From Pseudolabrys sp. (GTDB taxonomy: Bacteria; Pseudomonadota; Alphaproteobacteria; Rhizobiales; Xanthobacteraceae), in NCBI GenBank assembly GCA_019635575.1, contig JAHBZF010000027.1:1-33121 (forward strand): 33,121 nt of DNA, given 5' to 3'. This document shows, piece by piece, positions 1 to 8,884 of the stretch. Each line of letters begins with the position of its first letter. Position 1 is the stretch's first letter. Position numbers and translations under genes: made by a program. The notes below the pieces were generated by a model that worked only from the letters and a program-made list of their open reading frames with translations, did not search any database and had not been told where the DNA came from.

Positions 1-66
1 CATCGCCATGGCGTGTCGAAGACGCGCGTAAACGCGCTGATGGCAATGCTCCTCACCATGAGGCTC
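1..66. repeat. REP-like palindromic repeat, cut by the window edge
   Basis: The stretch contains short inverted arms (GCCAT near 5 with ATGGC near 40, and GCGCGT with ACGCGC) and ends in CTCCTCACCATGAGG. The same end, the same GCGCGT-TTACGCGC-type core and the same order occur in the larger element at 25945-26093. It lies just past the stop codon of the GST gene, where such repeats usually sit. The left part is outside the window, so its full length is unknown. Confidence 0.6.
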
Positions 67-87
67 GGAGAGAGTGTGTGCGGCCGT

Positions 88-723
88 CTACGACAGCGGC
101 ACCGCGCTCACATGCGCGGCGAAGGCCGGCCGCGCGGCGATCGCGTCATACCAGCGGCGCGCATGCGGCAGCGGCGGATGGTCGGGCACCAGCGCCCAGT
201 AGCGATAGGCATTGGTGGCCACCGGAATGTCGCCATAGGTGAAAACGTCGCCGGCGACATAGGCGGTTTTCGCAAGCTGCGCGTCGAGCAGCGTCATTGC
301 CTCGGTGTTCTTCGTGCGCGAGGCGCTGATCGCGGCGGCATCGCGCTTGGCCGGCTCGGTGCGGATCAGACCCCAGAACAGGTCGCGCTGCGATGGCTGC
401 AGCACCGACAGTTGCCAGTCCATCCACATCTGCGCGCGGGCGCGCATCTGCAGGTCGGCCGGTTCGAGCCGATGGCTTTTGTCGTAGCGCGCCGCGAGAT
501 AGCGCACGATCGAGTTGGATTCCCACAGCGTGAAGTCGCCGTCGACCAATGTTGGCACCAGCGCATTGGGATTGATGGCGAGATAATGCGAGTCTTTGGT
601 TTGCCCGAAGCTGCCGCCGGCATCGATGCGTTCGTTCGGCAGGCCAAGCTCGGCCAGCGCCCACATCACCTTCTGCACATTGAGCGATGTCTTGCGGCCC
701 CATACTTTGAGCATCGTTGCCAT
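88..723 (-). CDS. Glutathione S-transferase family protein
   Basis: A 211-residue protein with the two-domain plan of cytosolic glutathione S-transferases, which conjugate or reduce substrates using glutathione. The N-terminal thioredoxin-like half holds a Ser at 13 in the usual active-site loop (KTSLN), the cis-proline motif NALVPTL (Pro57) and the Glu68-Ser69 pair that binds the glutamyl end of glutathione. The C-terminal half is all-helical with conserved AYVAGD and DIPVA segments. The length is normal for the family. It follows the Trm112-like gene by 6 bases, so it is probably the last gene of the cnoX-LON-Trm112-GST operon. An alternative start is Met4. The substrate cannot be read from the sequence. 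Confidence 0.9.
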   Translation of the reverse strand: MATMLKVWGRKTSLNVQKVMWALAELGLPNERIDAGGSFGQTKDSHYLAINPNALVPTLVDGDFTLWESNSIVRYLAARYDKSHRLEPADLQMRARAQMWMDWQLSVLQPSQRDLFWGLIRTEPAKRDAAAISASRTKNTEAMTLLDAQLAKTAYVAGDVFTYGDIPVATNAYRYWALVPDHPPLPHARRWYDAIAARPAFAAHVSAVPLS

Positions 724-729
724 CCGCTG

Positions 730-927
730 TCAGTCGAGCTTGCGGGCTTCTTCCGGCAGCATGATCGGAATGCCGTCGCGGATCGGATAAGCGAGCTTGG
801 CGCTGCGCGAGATCAGCTCCTGTCGCGCCGCGTCGTATTCGAGCGTCGCTTTGGTCAGCGGGCAGACGAGAATCTCGAGCAGCTTCGGATCGACCGATCC
901 GGTCTTCAGGTCGCTGGTCTCGGTCAT
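730..927 (-). CDS. Trm112-like small protein (UPF0434 family)
   Basis: A 65-residue protein of the Trm112/YcaR (UPF0434) family, seen from the motif [11 protein letters not shown] near residues 17-27 and the closing [16 protein letters not shown]. Eukaryotic and archaeal Trm112 proteins activate methyltransferases that act on tRNA, rRNA and release factors. The role of the bacterial short form is less clear. Only one of the zinc-binding cysteines of the larger relatives is present (the one in VCPL), as is common in these short bacterial members. It lies 24 bases after the LON-domain gene and 6 bases before the GST gene on the same strand, so it is likely co-transcribed with both. Confidence 0.9.
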   Translation of the reverse strand: MTETSDLKTGSVDPKLLEILVCPLTKATLEYDAARQELISRSAKLAYPIRDGIPIMLPEEARKLD

Positions 928-951
928 CGGCCGCCCCCGTGTGGTGCTGTT

Positions 952-1623
952 TTATTGCAGCTTGGTTTCGCCGTCGGTGTTCTTCTTGGCAAGCTCGATC
1001 TCGGTGACGGCCACCAGAATCTCTGCCCGCGTCTTGAGATCTTTCGCTTCGAGTAGCGCCTGTTTCTCCGGCGCGCCATAAGGAGACATCATCGCCAGCG
1101 CGTTGACCAGTGCTTCGTTGGGCGCTTTCTCGATACCGTCCCAGTCGGCCTTGAGATCATTCGCCTCGAGGAATTCGCGCAGCGCCTTGAGCAGCGCGTC
1201 GCGATCGACGGCGTCCTCGCCCTTGCGCGGCTCGAAGTCGTCGGAAAACGTATAGGCGACGCGGCATTGCCGATAGGCGGTGGAGACGGTCAACTCCTCC
1301 TCGATCGCGAAACGGGCGATCCCGGTCAGCTCCATCAGATAGCGGCCGTCGCCGCTTTCGGCGAGCTGGGTGATGCGGCCGACGCATCCGACCTTGTACA
1401 GCGGCGGTGCATCGCTCGGGCCGGATTGCGCCGGATCGGGCTGGATCATGCCGATCAGCCGATGCCCGTCGCGCAACGCATCGTCGATCATCGCCAGATA
1501 GCGCGGCTCGAAGATGTTGAGCGGCATCTGGCCGCGCGGCAGCAGCAGCGCGCCCGGCAGCGGGAACACCGGAATGACATGCGGCAGGTCGGCGGGGCCG
1601 CGATAATTGGCATTCATCGGCAT
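952..1623 (-). CDS. LON N-terminal substrate-binding domain protein
   Basis: A protein of about 223 residues consisting of the LON N-terminal (substrate-binding) domain alone, without the AAA+ ATPase or protease parts of Lon. Family marks are the opening VIPVFPLPGALLLPRGQMPL, the NIFEPRYLAMIDDAL segment and VGCVGRI. Stand-alone LON-domain proteins are common in Rhizobiales next to thioredoxin/CnoX genes. Their biochemical role is not established, though binding of unfolded or misfolded protein is a fair inference. I chose ATG 1623 (MPMNANYRG) over an upstream GTG at 1656. Met 1617 is also possible. It lies about 70 bases after cnoX and 24 bases before the Trm112-like gene. Confidence 0.88.
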   Translation of the reverse strand: MPMNANYRGPADLPHVIPVFPLPGALLLPRGQMPLNIFEPRYLAMIDDALRDGHRLIGMIQPDPAQSGPSDAPPLYKVGCVGRITQLAESGDGRYLMELTGIARFAIEEELTVSTAYRQCRVAYTFSDDFEPRKGEDAVDRDALLKALREFLEANDLKADWDGIEKAPNEALVNALAMMSPYGAPEKQALLEAKDLKTRAEILVAVTEIELAKKNTDGETKLQ

Positions 1624-1693
1624 CGCAACAATCCCAACTTGTCCTTCAGCTTGCACCTCATCCGGAGGAGATGGCGTGTCTTGCGGTTCACGC

Positions 1694-2626
1694 TCAGGCG
1701 AACATCAGCGTCGACAGCCGGCGGCGGCCGTCGACGGTCGCCGGATCGGCCGAGCCCCACGCCTCGAAGAACTGCACGAGCTGCTTGCGTGCCGCATCGT
1801 CATTCCATTTGCGGTCGCGCTTGAAGATTTCCAGCAGATGCGTGGTCGCCTCTTCGCGCTTGCCGGCGGCATTGAGCGCCGCCGCGAGATCGAAACGGGC
1901 CTGATGATCGGCCGGGTTTGCGGCGATCTTCTGTTCGAGTTCGGTGACCGGTCCGAGCGACTGCGCCTGTTCGGCGAGTTCGATCGCCGCATGCGCGGCG
2001 GCATAGGCGGGATCGTTGTGTTTCGCGGCCGGCACCAAAGCCAGCGTCTGTTTCGCCTGCTCCACCGAGCCGAGTTCGAGCTGGCAGCGCGCGAGACCGG
2101 CGATCGCCGTGACGTTGTTCGCATCTTCGGCGAGCAGCGCGGCATAGATGTCCGCGGCGCCGGCTGCGTCACCCGCGGCGAGGGCTTCCTCCGCGGCTTT
2201 CAGGCCGTCGCGCTCTTCCGCGCCGACCGCGCCCTTGGTGAGCCGTTGCAGGAATTCGACCACCTGCTTTTCCGGCAGCGCGCCCATGAAACCGTCGGCC
2301 GGCTGGCCGTTGACGAACGCGATCACCGCGGGGATCGACTGGATGCCAAGCTGGCCCGCGATCTGCGGATGCTCGTCGATATTCATCTTGACGAGCTTCA
2401 CCTTGCCCTTGGCGGCGCGCACGCTCTTTTCCAGCACCGGGGTGAGCTGCTTGCACGGGCCGCACCACGGTGCCCAGAAGTCGACCAGCACCGGCTGACG
2501 ACGCGATTCCTCCATCACGTCCTTCATGAAGGTCTGCGTGGTGGTGTCCTTGATCACGTCGTCTGCGGGCGCGCCTGTCGCGATCCCCGTCAACGATCCC
2601 GGTGTGTCTCCGCCATTCTGCAGCAT
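1694..2626 (-). CDS. cnoX: CnoX/YbbN-type thioredoxin with TPR-like tail
   Basis: A 310-residue fusion of a thioredoxin domain (about 25-135) and a helical, TPR-like C-terminal region (about 145-305), the layout of CnoX (YbbN). CnoX is a holdase chaperone that protects proteins and passes them to GroEL/ES. The active site is WCGPC at 54-58, so both redox cysteines are present. Escherichia coli CnoX lacks the full pair, so this protein is predicted to be redox-active like other alphaproteobacterial members. The start at ATG 2626 is preferred because GAGGAT lies just before it. The longer GTG/ATG options upstream add a poorly conserved, basic stretch. It is the probable first gene of the LON-Trm112-GST operon. 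Confidence 0.9.
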   Translation of the reverse strand: MLQNGGDTPGSLTGIATGAPADDVIKDTTTQTFMKDVMEESRRQPVLVDFWAPWCGPCKQLTPVLEKSVRAAKGKVKLVKMNIDEHPQIAGQLGIQSIPAVIAFVNGQPADGFMGALPEKQVVEFLQRLTKGAVGAEERDGLKAAEEALAAGDAAGAADIYAALLAEDANNVTAIAGLARCQLELGSVEQAKQTLALVPAAKHNDPAYAAAHAAIELAEQAQSLGPVTELEQKIAANPADHQARFDLAAALNAAGKREEATTHLLEIFKRDRKWNDDAARKQLVQFFEAWGSADPATVDGRRRLSTLMFA

Positions 2627-2732
2627 TGATCCTCGCCGTCCTGCGCTGTGTCGCACTCAATCCGCACCCGGCTGAAATGCCGCCGGTGGGCCGTCTGTGT
2701 ATGCCGGAAACATGGGCATGTGGAACCTAAAT

Positions 2733-3257
2733 TCAATCGTCCGGGTGCGGCGATGGTTCGCTGCCGGAGACCGCCTCGATCCGCGGCGGATGGCCGGTCG
2801 CTTCCAGGAACCGGACCAGGTCGTCCCGGCCGATGGAGGTCGTCATGGTGTTGTCGAGCGGATGATAGTTGAGCACGGCGTGTTCCATCATCGCCGCGTC
2901 CAGCACCACCGTGACCCGGTGCTCGGTGTCGTTGATGACGCCGAACGGCGTCACCGAGCCGGGCCGGACCCCGAGGAGTTCCATCATCAGGTCCGCCGAC
3001 CCGAACGAAAACCGGCCGCTGGCGCCGAGCCGGCGGTGCAGACCCTTGAGGTCGATCACTGCGTCTTCCGAGGCCACCACCAGATAAACCGCCGCTTTTT
3101 TGTCGCGCAAAAACAGGTTCTTGGTATGGCCGCCGGGGATTTTGCCGCGCAGATCGCGGGATTCGGCGACCGTGAACAGCGGCGGATGGGTGACGGTCGC
3201 GTGCGAAATGCCGAGCCGGTCGAGGGCGGCGAACAGGTCTTGCGGCGAGGCGGGCAT
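2733..3257 (-). CDS. ProX/YbaK-type prolyl-tRNA editing protein
   Basis: A 174-residue member of the YbaK/ProX aminoacyl-tRNA deacylase family, which hydrolyses mischarged tRNA and is related to the editing domain of prolyl-tRNA synthetase. The segment GKIPGGHTKNLFLRDKK (residues 38-54) carries the conserved lysine (Lys46) used for catalysis. The later GVRPGSVTPFGV and HPLDNTMTTSI segments match the ProXp-ala (PrdX) subgroup, which removes alanine from Ala-tRNA(Pro). That subgroup is known from Caulobacter and is expected in alphaproteobacteria, whose ProRS often lacks its own editing domain. Specificity for alanine is inferred from this resemblance. It is monocistronic on the minus strand, with about 105 bases to cnoX and a divergent tRNA gene upstream. 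Confidence 0.9.
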   Translation of the reverse strand: MPASPQDLFAALDRLGISHATVTHPPLFTVAESRDLRGKIPGGHTKNLFLRDKKAAVYLVVASEDAVIDLKGLHRRLGASGRFSFGSADLMMELLGVRPGSVTPFGVINDTEHRVTVVLDAAMMEHAVLNYHPLDNTMTTSIGRDDLVRFLEATGHPPRIEAVSGSEPSPHPDD

Positions 3258-3323
3258 CGGCTGAGGGAGGCTCGGTGAGGTTTGGGGCCGACCGCTTTCT
3301 TGATCCGCCGACCGTCACCGTGG

Positions 3324-3352
3324 TTGCAAAGAGGCGGGCCTGTGTCTATAGG
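3324..3352 (+). promoter_or_regulatory. Sigma-70-type promoter for tRNA-Gly
   Basis: TTGCAA at 3324-3329 and TATAGG at 3347-3352 are separated by exactly 17 bases. They lie about 45 bases upstream of the tRNA gene in its direction, which fits a housekeeping promoter. Confidence 0.6.
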
Positions 3353-3395
3353 AACGCCCGGCGGCCCGGCTTCGGCCGGCGCCCATGCCACGGAT

Positions 3396-3470
<75 letters not shown>

Positions 3471-3501
3471 ATTTGGCTCTTGATATCAAATAGTTAGCCG
3501 A

Positions 3502-3531
3502 AGGCGCCGCAAACCTGCGAGCGCCTTTTTG
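3502..3531 (+). terminator. Intrinsic terminator after tRNA-Gly
   Basis: AGGCGC at 3502-3507 pairs with GCGCCT at 3521-3526. An inner CGC/GCG pair is present with one bulged base, and TTTTTG follows directly. This is a standard rho-independent terminator for the tRNA transcript. Confidence 0.75.
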
Positions 3532-3667
3532 CTATGGCGGTCACTTGGTGACCACCGCTGCGGCGCCACCCCTATCCCCCATCCCTGAACCCTTGCGTCT
3601 CCTGCAACGCCGGTACCCCCGGCCCTCCGCACCCGGCCGGGACAACGGTCCTCCCGGCGCTGGACTT

Positions 3668-3688
3668 TATAAGCTCACTGAGCCATTA
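3668..3688 (+). promoter_or_regulatory. Palindromic box 1 fused to a -10 sequence, upstream of the OM beta-barrel gene
   Basis: TATAAG at 3668-3673 runs directly into the palindrome GCTCACTGAGC (3673-3683), followed by CATTA. The same 17 bases, TATAAGCTCACTGAGCC, occur before the histidine kinase gene at 6525-6541. The palindrome also occurs beside marR. Such a position over the start of transcription suits a repressor. The MarR protein at 9276-9743 is the obvious candidate to bind it, which is an inference. No convincing -35 hexamer is visible. Confidence 0.6.
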
Positions 3689-3709
3689 GGGAGATGATTG
3701 CCATTAAAA

Positions 3710-4474
3710 ATGAAAATCGGGGGCAGAATGCTGTTTCGTTTGATCGGGTGTGTGGCCGCAGTTTCAGGTCTGATGATGTCGTCGGCGTTTGCCGCGGACA
3801 TGTCGCGGGCGCCGATGCCGACCAAGGCGTTGCCGGTGTCGTCGCCGGCGCCAAGCTGGACAGGCTTCTATCTGGGCGTCGTCGGCGGCTATGGCTGGAC
3901 CAAGACCAATATCAACGCCGGCGATCTGCGTCAGAACAATGTCGGTGGTCTCACGCCGTCCGACATCAATCCGCGCGGCGGCCTGATCGGCTTCAACGTC
4001 GGTTACAACTGGCAGGTGGGAAGCGCGGTCTTCGGCGTGGAGGGTGATTATTCCTGGTCGGGCATCAAGAGATCGATGCCGCTGACCATCAACTACACCA
4101 ACGCGCTCGGCAACATTGCCGCGAACATGAAAGCGGATCTGACGTATATCGCCACGTTGCGTGGACGGCTGGGATATGCGTTCGACACGACGTTGCTATA
4201 CGTCACCGGCGGCTTTGCAACCGGCAAGGCATCGGGCCAGCTCGATGCCAATATTCTCGGTGCGGCTCTGTCGTTCGGCGATAGTCAGAGCCACCGTGGC
4301 TGGGTGATCGGCGGCGGTGCGGAAATGATGCTCGCGCCGAACTGGACCGCGAAGGCGGAGGTTCTTTACATCGACCTTGCCGAAAGAAAATACGCCATCG
4401 GCGGCGGCAATGTCCCGGTCGGAATCGGAATGTCGGTGACGACGGTGCGCGCTGGCCTCAACTACAAATTCTGA
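3710..4474 (+). CDS. Outer-membrane beta-barrel protein, Omp25/RopB-like
   Basis: A secreted protein of about 254 residues. The signal peptide ends in MMSSAFA-AD, a short Pro/Ala linker follows, and then a beta-barrel opens with SWTGFYLGVVGGYGW, the usual first strand of the Omp25/RopB group of Rhizobiales OM proteins. Alternating strands such as LIGFNVGYNWQVG, YIATLRGRLGYAF and TAKAEVLYIDL follow, and the chain ends in NYKF with a C-terminal Phe, the BAM recognition signal. The start is uncertain: ATG 3710 was chosen, ATG 3728 gives a shorter signal peptide with a nearby GGGGG, and TTG 3698 follows an AGGGAG. Palindromic box 1 lies 27 bases upstream of 3710, so expression probably follows the same regulator as the kinase gene. 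Confidence 0.88.
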   Translation: MKIGGRMLFRLIGCVAAVSGLMMSSAFAADMSRAPMPTKALPVSSPAPSWTGFYLGVVGGYGWTKTNINAGDLRQNNVGGLTPSDINPRGGLIGFNVGYNWQVGSAVFGVEGDYSWSGIKRSMPLTINYTNALGNIAANMKADLTYIATLRGRLGYAFDTTLLYVTGGFATGKASGQLDANILGAALSFGDSQSHRGWVIGGGAEMMLAPNWTAKAEVLYIDLAERKYAIGGGNVPVGIGMSVTTVRAGLNYKF

Positions 4475-4497
4475 CAATCGAAATCGCTTCGACAGGA

Positions 4498-4527
4498 AGA
4501 GGCGGCTTCGGCCGCCTCTTTGTTTTT
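4498..4527. terminator. Intrinsic terminator between convergent genes
   Basis: AGAGGCGGC (4498-4506), loop TTCG, and GCCGCCTCT (4511-4519) form a perfect 9-bp stem, followed on the plus strand by TTGTTTTTTG. It ends the beta-barrel transcript. It also lies about 60 bases past the stop codon of the convergent DUF1302 gene and may stop read-through from that side. Confidence 0.85.
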
Positions 4528-4586
4528 TGCGTCGTTGTCTTCGATGGCACAGTGAACTTTCACGCCGCTGGCGGGCTACGCTGTTG

Positions 4587-6350
4587 TTAGAAGCGCGCCG
4601 CAAACGACAGGCTGATCGTGCTCCGGTCGCGGACATTGTTATAACGGCCGCCCCAGGTCGGATTGAACGAGATCAGGGTCGTGTAACGTTTCGCGGTCTC
4701 GAACCGCAGGTCGAACACGGCGAACTGGCGTCCCTCGTTAATGACCCCGTCATAGGACCAGCCGCTGATGTCGTAGCCGTAGGTGACGGAAGGCGTCATC
4801 GTGGTGTCATTGAAAAAATCGACATAGGTCAACGAGGCGCGCGCCCGTACGCCATAGGCGTTACGGCTGACGAAGCCGTCATTGGTGCATGAGACATCGA
4901 TATATCCGGCACCGATGCACTGGCCGTTGAACGGAACGTTGCCGAACACATCCGAGCGGCCGTAGCGACGCTGGTTGAAGTCGGGGAGGTCGTGAACATG
5001 CTTCAAGCCGAATTCGCCGCCGACGCTGCTCGAGGTCGCGCCGAGAATTCCCGGCCTGATCGCGCGCAGGCCGACCAGGATGTCGGTGACGGCCAGCCGG
5101 TCATACGCATTGTAAACGCCGCCGAGGGGAATTGCCGCATAGTCCTGTCTCAGCAGGGTCGGTGCAACGTTTGATGCTGCCGCGTTGAGGATGTCGGTGC
5201 TGTTCAACTGCACCGGCTGGTTCGGCCGATGCACGATCTCGGCAAAGCCGCTCATTCCTGGGAATTGCGCCTGCACGTTGAAGCCGAACATGGAGATACG
5301 TTCGGGATACTGCACGAGATACTGGGGGTTGAGGCCGTCCGGGTCTCCGACGATATAAGGGATCGCGCGTTGCGCTTTCTTTGCGCTGACAAATGGCGTT
5401 CGGCTGTGATACTGCGCGTAATATGCGCCAAGACGGATGTTCCCCGCCGGAGCGTAGGTGAGACCGACGCCGAACTGCCCCTGATCCGAGGTCGCGAGGT
5501 CGGGCGCGCGCTTGGAAAAATTCCGGATCGCCATGGATTGCCGGTCGTTCAAGCTTCCGCCGAGCACCAGGCTGTTGCAGCCGTCGCCGAGATAATCGAG
5601 TGTCGAATAAAATGTGCCGCAGCCGAACATCTCGGAGGGCTGAAAGCGAAATTGATAGAACGCTTCGAGGCCGATCTGCTGCGTCAGGCCGAAGCGTGCG
5701 AAGATCGCCGGGAATGGAATGCGCGTTTCATCAGCGACGGCGCCGGGCCGTCGCGCGGCTGGCAAGCTCACCGGGTTCAGACTGCTGAGGCCGCCGGCGA
5801 TGCTGGCCGGAACACCCCACGGCACGGTTTGATTTCCGATCTTGAGAAAAAGCGGGCGTTCGCCGAAAGAAACCGTGCCGTAGATATTTGCGTCAAGCAA
5901 TCGCGCGCCGCTGGCTCCGCTGGTGTTGGTGGAAGCACCCGGCACATAGGCGTTGGTCACATCGCCCCAGGGTTTGCCGCCGCCGGCCAGGACGGCATCG
6001 TGCCAGGCCGAGCCCCGCACCTGCAGACCGTAAGTCGCATACTTCATCTCGAAGTTGATCAGGGTCTTGAACACGGTCGAGACCGCGTCGCCCTTGCGAT
6101 AGTTCAGGTTGCCGTCGTCCTGATTGCGACCGCTTGGCGACGTGCCGGCGATCCCTGCCGCGGCGCCGTTCGTTACCGAAATCAGCGCGGGGTCCGGGTC
6201 GCCGGTGCGAATGGTCGTCCCGACACTGACAAGCCCGTCGAGCGTCGCGTCAGCCGTGCCGATCCGGAATGACTCGGCCTCCGATGGTGCCGATGCGTCA
6301 AGCAAGAGAAAGAGCGCGATCAGCGACGATCGCTTGACCTGAACAAGCAT
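4587..6350 (-). CDS. DUF1302-family outer-membrane protein
   Basis: A 587-residue protein with an N-terminal signal peptide (basic VKRSSL, then IALFLLLDASAPSEA), ending in SFAARF with the C-terminal Phe of OM barrels. The ESFRIG...DGLVSVGTTIRTGDPDP opening, the GDAVSTVFKTLINFEMKY segment, GNQTVPWG and the LNPVSLPAARRPGAV stretch are those of the DUF1302 family. Members are large OM proteins often found next to genes for breakdown of aromatic, steroid or other hydrophobic compounds, but their transport function is unproven. Four cysteines occur in two exposed-looking loops (GCGTF..GDGC and GQC..VSC), which suggests disulfides. It is transcribed away from the kinase gene. Palindromic box 2 lies about 180 bases upstream of its start. 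Confidence 0.9.
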   Translation of the reverse strand: MLVQVKRSSLIALFLLLDASAPSEAESFRIGTADATLDGLVSVGTTIRTGDPDPALISVTNGAAAGIAGTSPSGRNQDDGNLNYRKGDAVSTVFKTLINFEMKYATYGLQVRGSAWHDAVLAGGGKPWGDVTNAYVPGASTNTSGASGARLLDANIYGTVSFGERPLFLKIGNQTVPWGVPASIAGGLSSLNPVSLPAARRPGAVADETRIPFPAIFARFGLTQQIGLEAFYQFRFQPSEMFGCGTFYSTLDYLGDGCNSLVLGGSLNDRQSMAIRNFSKRAPDLATSDQGQFGVGLTYAPAGNIRLGAYYAQYHSRTPFVSAKKAQRAIPYIVGDPDGLNPQYLVQYPERISMFGFNVQAQFPGMSGFAEIVHRPNQPVQLNSTDILNAAASNVAPTLLRQDYAAIPLGGVYNAYDRLAVTDILVGLRAIRPGILGATSSSVGGEFGLKHVHDLPDFNQRRYGRSDVFGNVPFNGQCIGAGYIDVSCTNDGFVSRNAYGVRARASLTYVDFFNDTTMTPSVTYGYDISGWSYDGVINEGRQFAVFDLRFETAKRYTTLISFNPTWGGRYNNVRDRSTISLSFAARF

Positions 6351-6524
6351 GCTGCGGACTTACGCCTCGACATTCCGAAGGGGCGTCGCACGCCAGCTTC
6401 GGAAAATCCATCCCCGGCTCGAAAAAGCCGTTCGCATGACTTGCTCGCGTTTGAGGCTGGCCGGCTGTCGCGATCGCCGTCGTGCGGTGTCCGGTGTGCT
6501 CTGTTGGCGCTGCATTGACGATAG

Positions 6525-6541
6525 TATAAGCTCACTGAGCC
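6525..6541 (+). promoter_or_regulatory. Palindromic box 2 fused to a -10 sequence, upstream of the kinase gene
   Basis: TATAAGCTCACTGAGCC is identical over 17 bases to box 1. The palindrome proper is GCTCACTGAGC at 6530-6540. A TTGGCG at 6504-6509 could serve as the -35 with a short 15-base spacer. The box lies in the divergent region between the DUF1302 gene (start 6350) and the kinase (start 6563). It abuts a possible TTG start at 6542, so the real translation start is more likely ATG 6563, with the box over the transcription start. The other bases of 6351-6524 show no gene. Confidence 0.6.
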
Positions 6542-6562
6542 TTGAGTGACAAAGCGATTTCG

Positions 6563-8884
6563 ATGAACTGGAGCCTGACCCGGACGATAGCGCGGCCAGC
6601 GGCGTGCGATATCAGGGCCGTTGCGATCTGGGTGATGCTCATTGTCGCAGGGGTCGGATGTTCCGCTTCGCCTGTCTGGCCACAAGATTCGCGCGAGGCC
6701 GGTATCGGGGGCGGCATTTTCCTCGGAACGCAAGCGGATCACTGGCTTGATCGCGATGGCGTGCTCGGCATCGACGCCGTCGCGGCGCCGGACAACGACC
6801 GGTTCGTGAAAGCCGATGGCAGGGTGGCCAACTACGGTACTCGGCCGACATTGACGAGCGCGCTGTGGCTTCGTGTCCGTATTCCCGAGCTCGATGCGCG
6901 ATCGTTGCCGCAATGGACGATCTCGCTGAACGAACCGCGAGCACGGCAGGCGGTGCTCTATGTGAAGTCGGAGGATCGGTGGCAGACGCTGGTTTGGCAG
7001 GCGCTGCGACCCGTAGCAGGCGATCAGGCGGTCATGCGCTATCCCGTCTTCGTCGTACCGGCCGATCTGATGTCGGGCCGGGTCATTTATCTCCGGATTG
7101 AATCGCCGTCCTCGTTGCGCGGTATTCTCTGGCTGCATCCGGAAGCGTCATTCTTTAATGCCTATTCCCATGAGGCGCTTCTGTTTGGCGCCTTGTTCGG
7201 GATGCTGCTGGCGCTGTTCGTCTATATCGCGGTGTTCGGCGTGATCATGCGTGATCCCGCATTGATCAGCCTTGCTGTCTTCATCCTAGCATATGTCGGC
7301 TATGCGGTGTCGGACCGCGGCTTTCTCGACACCGCGATCTGGCCGGACGCGATGCTGCTTGCCCGCATGCTGTCGTTTCCAGGGACGTTCGTCATCCATG
7401 GCGCGCGGCTTGCGTTCTCGCTCTACTATCTGCGCGTGCCGCAGCATTATCCGAGGGTTGCGCTGGCACTCTGGGGTCTTGTCGGTGTGATGGCGCTCGG
7501 CGCGTTGCGCGCGATCTGGGAGGTCGCCGCCGACGAGGTCTATTGGGCGCGCCGCGTTCTGCCCTATGCGGGCATTCTCGTCACCGCTGTCACCGCCGCT
7601 CTCCTTCTGGTCATGCTGCGGCGGGAATGGCGTCGCGTGCTGGCTTTCGTTCTGTGCTGGCTGCCGGCGCTGGCGGCCGGCACGATCCGCGCCGTGTTCG
7701 ATGCCTATCCTGGTATCGACGCGCATCCGCTGGTGCTGAACGGGACGTATCTGCTGATCGGTCTGTCGTTGCTGATGTTCAGTATTTTCGCTTCCCTCGA
7801 CCTGCAATATCGTGAGCGCCGGTTGCGCAGCTCGGTGCAGATCAGTGAAGCGCGCTTCCGGAGTTTTGCCGACAGCGCATCCGACAGTTTCTGGGAGACG
7901 GATGCGGACGGCACCATTGTCCACCGGATCGGGCCGGCCAGCGAGGCGCTCGGGCTGCGTCTCGGCGTCGGTATGCTCGATACCTTGAAACAAGGCGGGC
8001 GGCAGGATGCGATCGGCGCCGCATTGAAGGGGCGGCACGCCTTCCGCTCGATGGTCGTCGATATCGCTGATGCGGCCGGCCGGACCCGGCATATCGGCCT
8101 CAGTGGCGCGCCGGTCTTTCAACCCGGCGGGGGGTTCATCGGATTTCGCGGGATCGCGACGGATCTGACCGAGGACATCGCGCGGCGCAACCGCGATTTG
8201 CAGCAGCAGAAAATGGCCGCGATCGGGCAGCTCGCCGGCGGCATCGCGCACGAAATCAACAATCTGCTGCATCCGATCCTGAATCTGTCGCGGCGTGTCG
8301 CGGCGCAGTTCGCCAGCGGCGACGAGAAGCGCAAGCAGTTGGACATCGTTGTCGATGCCGGCGTGCGTGCGAGCGAGATCGTCGCGGGGATTCTCGCTTA
8401 CGTCAGGCCAGATATCGGTGATGGAAGCCGCATGCCGTTTCCCGATGCGGTTCGTCGTGCCTCGGATGCCATTCGTCCGATTGTCGGCGAATCCATTCGC
8501 TACAAGATGGAGATCGATACGGAGGATGGCCCCTCCGTCGCTGCCGGAGAAGTTCTTCAGGTTCTCAGCAATCTCGTCGCCAACGCGGTCTATGCAACGG
8601 GCGGAGCCGGGGCGATCACCGTGTCGTTTTCGGTGTCCGGCGATGACGACAAACCCTATACGCTCGTTGTCGCCGATAACGGCAGCGGGATGGACGACAT
8701 GACGCGCGAGCGCGCGCTTGAACCGTTCTTCACGACCAAGGAGCCGGGCCGCGGCACCGGTCTCGGCCTTTCCATCGTCTACGGGCTGGTCCGCAACTGG
8801 CGCGGAACGATCGAAATTGAATCGCGGCCCGGACACGGCACGCATATCATCATCAGATTGCCCAGGGAGGCGGCGGCGTCATGA
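6563..8884 (+). CDS. Hybrid-topology sensor histidine kinase with 7TMR-DISM, PAS, HisKA and HATPase domains
   Basis: A membrane sensor kinase of 773 residues. After a signal sequence comes a periplasmic all-beta sensor domain (about 45-195, 7TMR-DISMED2-like, which often binds carbohydrate or other small ligands). A seven-helix membrane block follows (about 205-415, 7TMR-DISM), then a PAS domain (about 430-535) and the kinase core. The H-box is [15 protein letters not shown] with the phosphorylated His near 563. The N-box is [10 protein letters not shown], the G1 box VADNGSGMD, and the F/G2 box [20 protein letters not shown]. The ATG at 6563 was preferred to TTG 6542. The stop overlaps the receiver start (ATGA), so the pair is translationally coupled. 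The ligand is unknown. Control by the box upstream is inferred. Confidence 0.93.
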   Translation: MNWSLTRTIARPAACDIRAVAIWVMLIVAGVGCSASPVWPQDSREAGIGGGIFLGTQADHWLDRDGVLGIDAVAAPDNDRFVKADGRVANYGTRPTLTSALWLRVRIPELDARSLPQWTISLNEPRARQAVLYVKSEDRWQTLVWQALRPVAGDQAVMRYPVFVVPADLMSGRVIYLRIESPSSLRGILWLHPEASFFNAYSHEALLFGALFGMLLALFVYIAVFGVIMRDPALISLAVFILAYVGYAVSDRGFLDTAIWPDAMLLARMLSFPGTFVIHGARLAFSLYYLRVPQHYPRVALALWGLVGVMALGALRAIWEVAADEVYWARRVLPYAGILVTAVTAALLLVMLRREWRRVLAFVLCWLPALAAGTIRAVFDAYPGIDAHPLVLNGTYLLIGLSLLMFSIFASLDLQYRERRLRSSVQISEARFRSFADSASDSFWETDADGTIVHRIGPASEALGLRLGVGMLDTLKQGGRQDAIGAALKGRHAFRSMVVDIADAAGRTRHIGLSGAPVFQPGGGFIGFRGIATDLTEDIARRNRDLQQQKMAAIGQLAGGIAHEINNLLHPILNLSRRVAAQFASGDEKRKQLDIVVDAGVRASEIVAGILAYVRPDIGDGSRMPFPDAVRRASDAIRPIVGESIRYKMEIDTEDGPSVAAGEVLQVLSNLVANAVYATGGAGAITVSFSVSGDDDKPYTLVVADNGSGMDDMTRERALEPFFTTKEPGRGTGLGLSIVYGLVRNWRGTIEIESRPGHGTHIIIRLPREAAAS

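Noticed and set aside
2706-2725. Inverted repeat ACATG-GG-CATGT between cnoX and the ProX-like gene
   Set aside because: It is a short symmetric stretch with no supporting copy elsewhere and no clear promoter context.
3694-4047. A 117-residue frame starting at ATG 3694, right after an AGGGAG
   Set aside because: It runs in another frame through the signal peptide and first strands of the OM beta-barrel. Its product is not protein-like.
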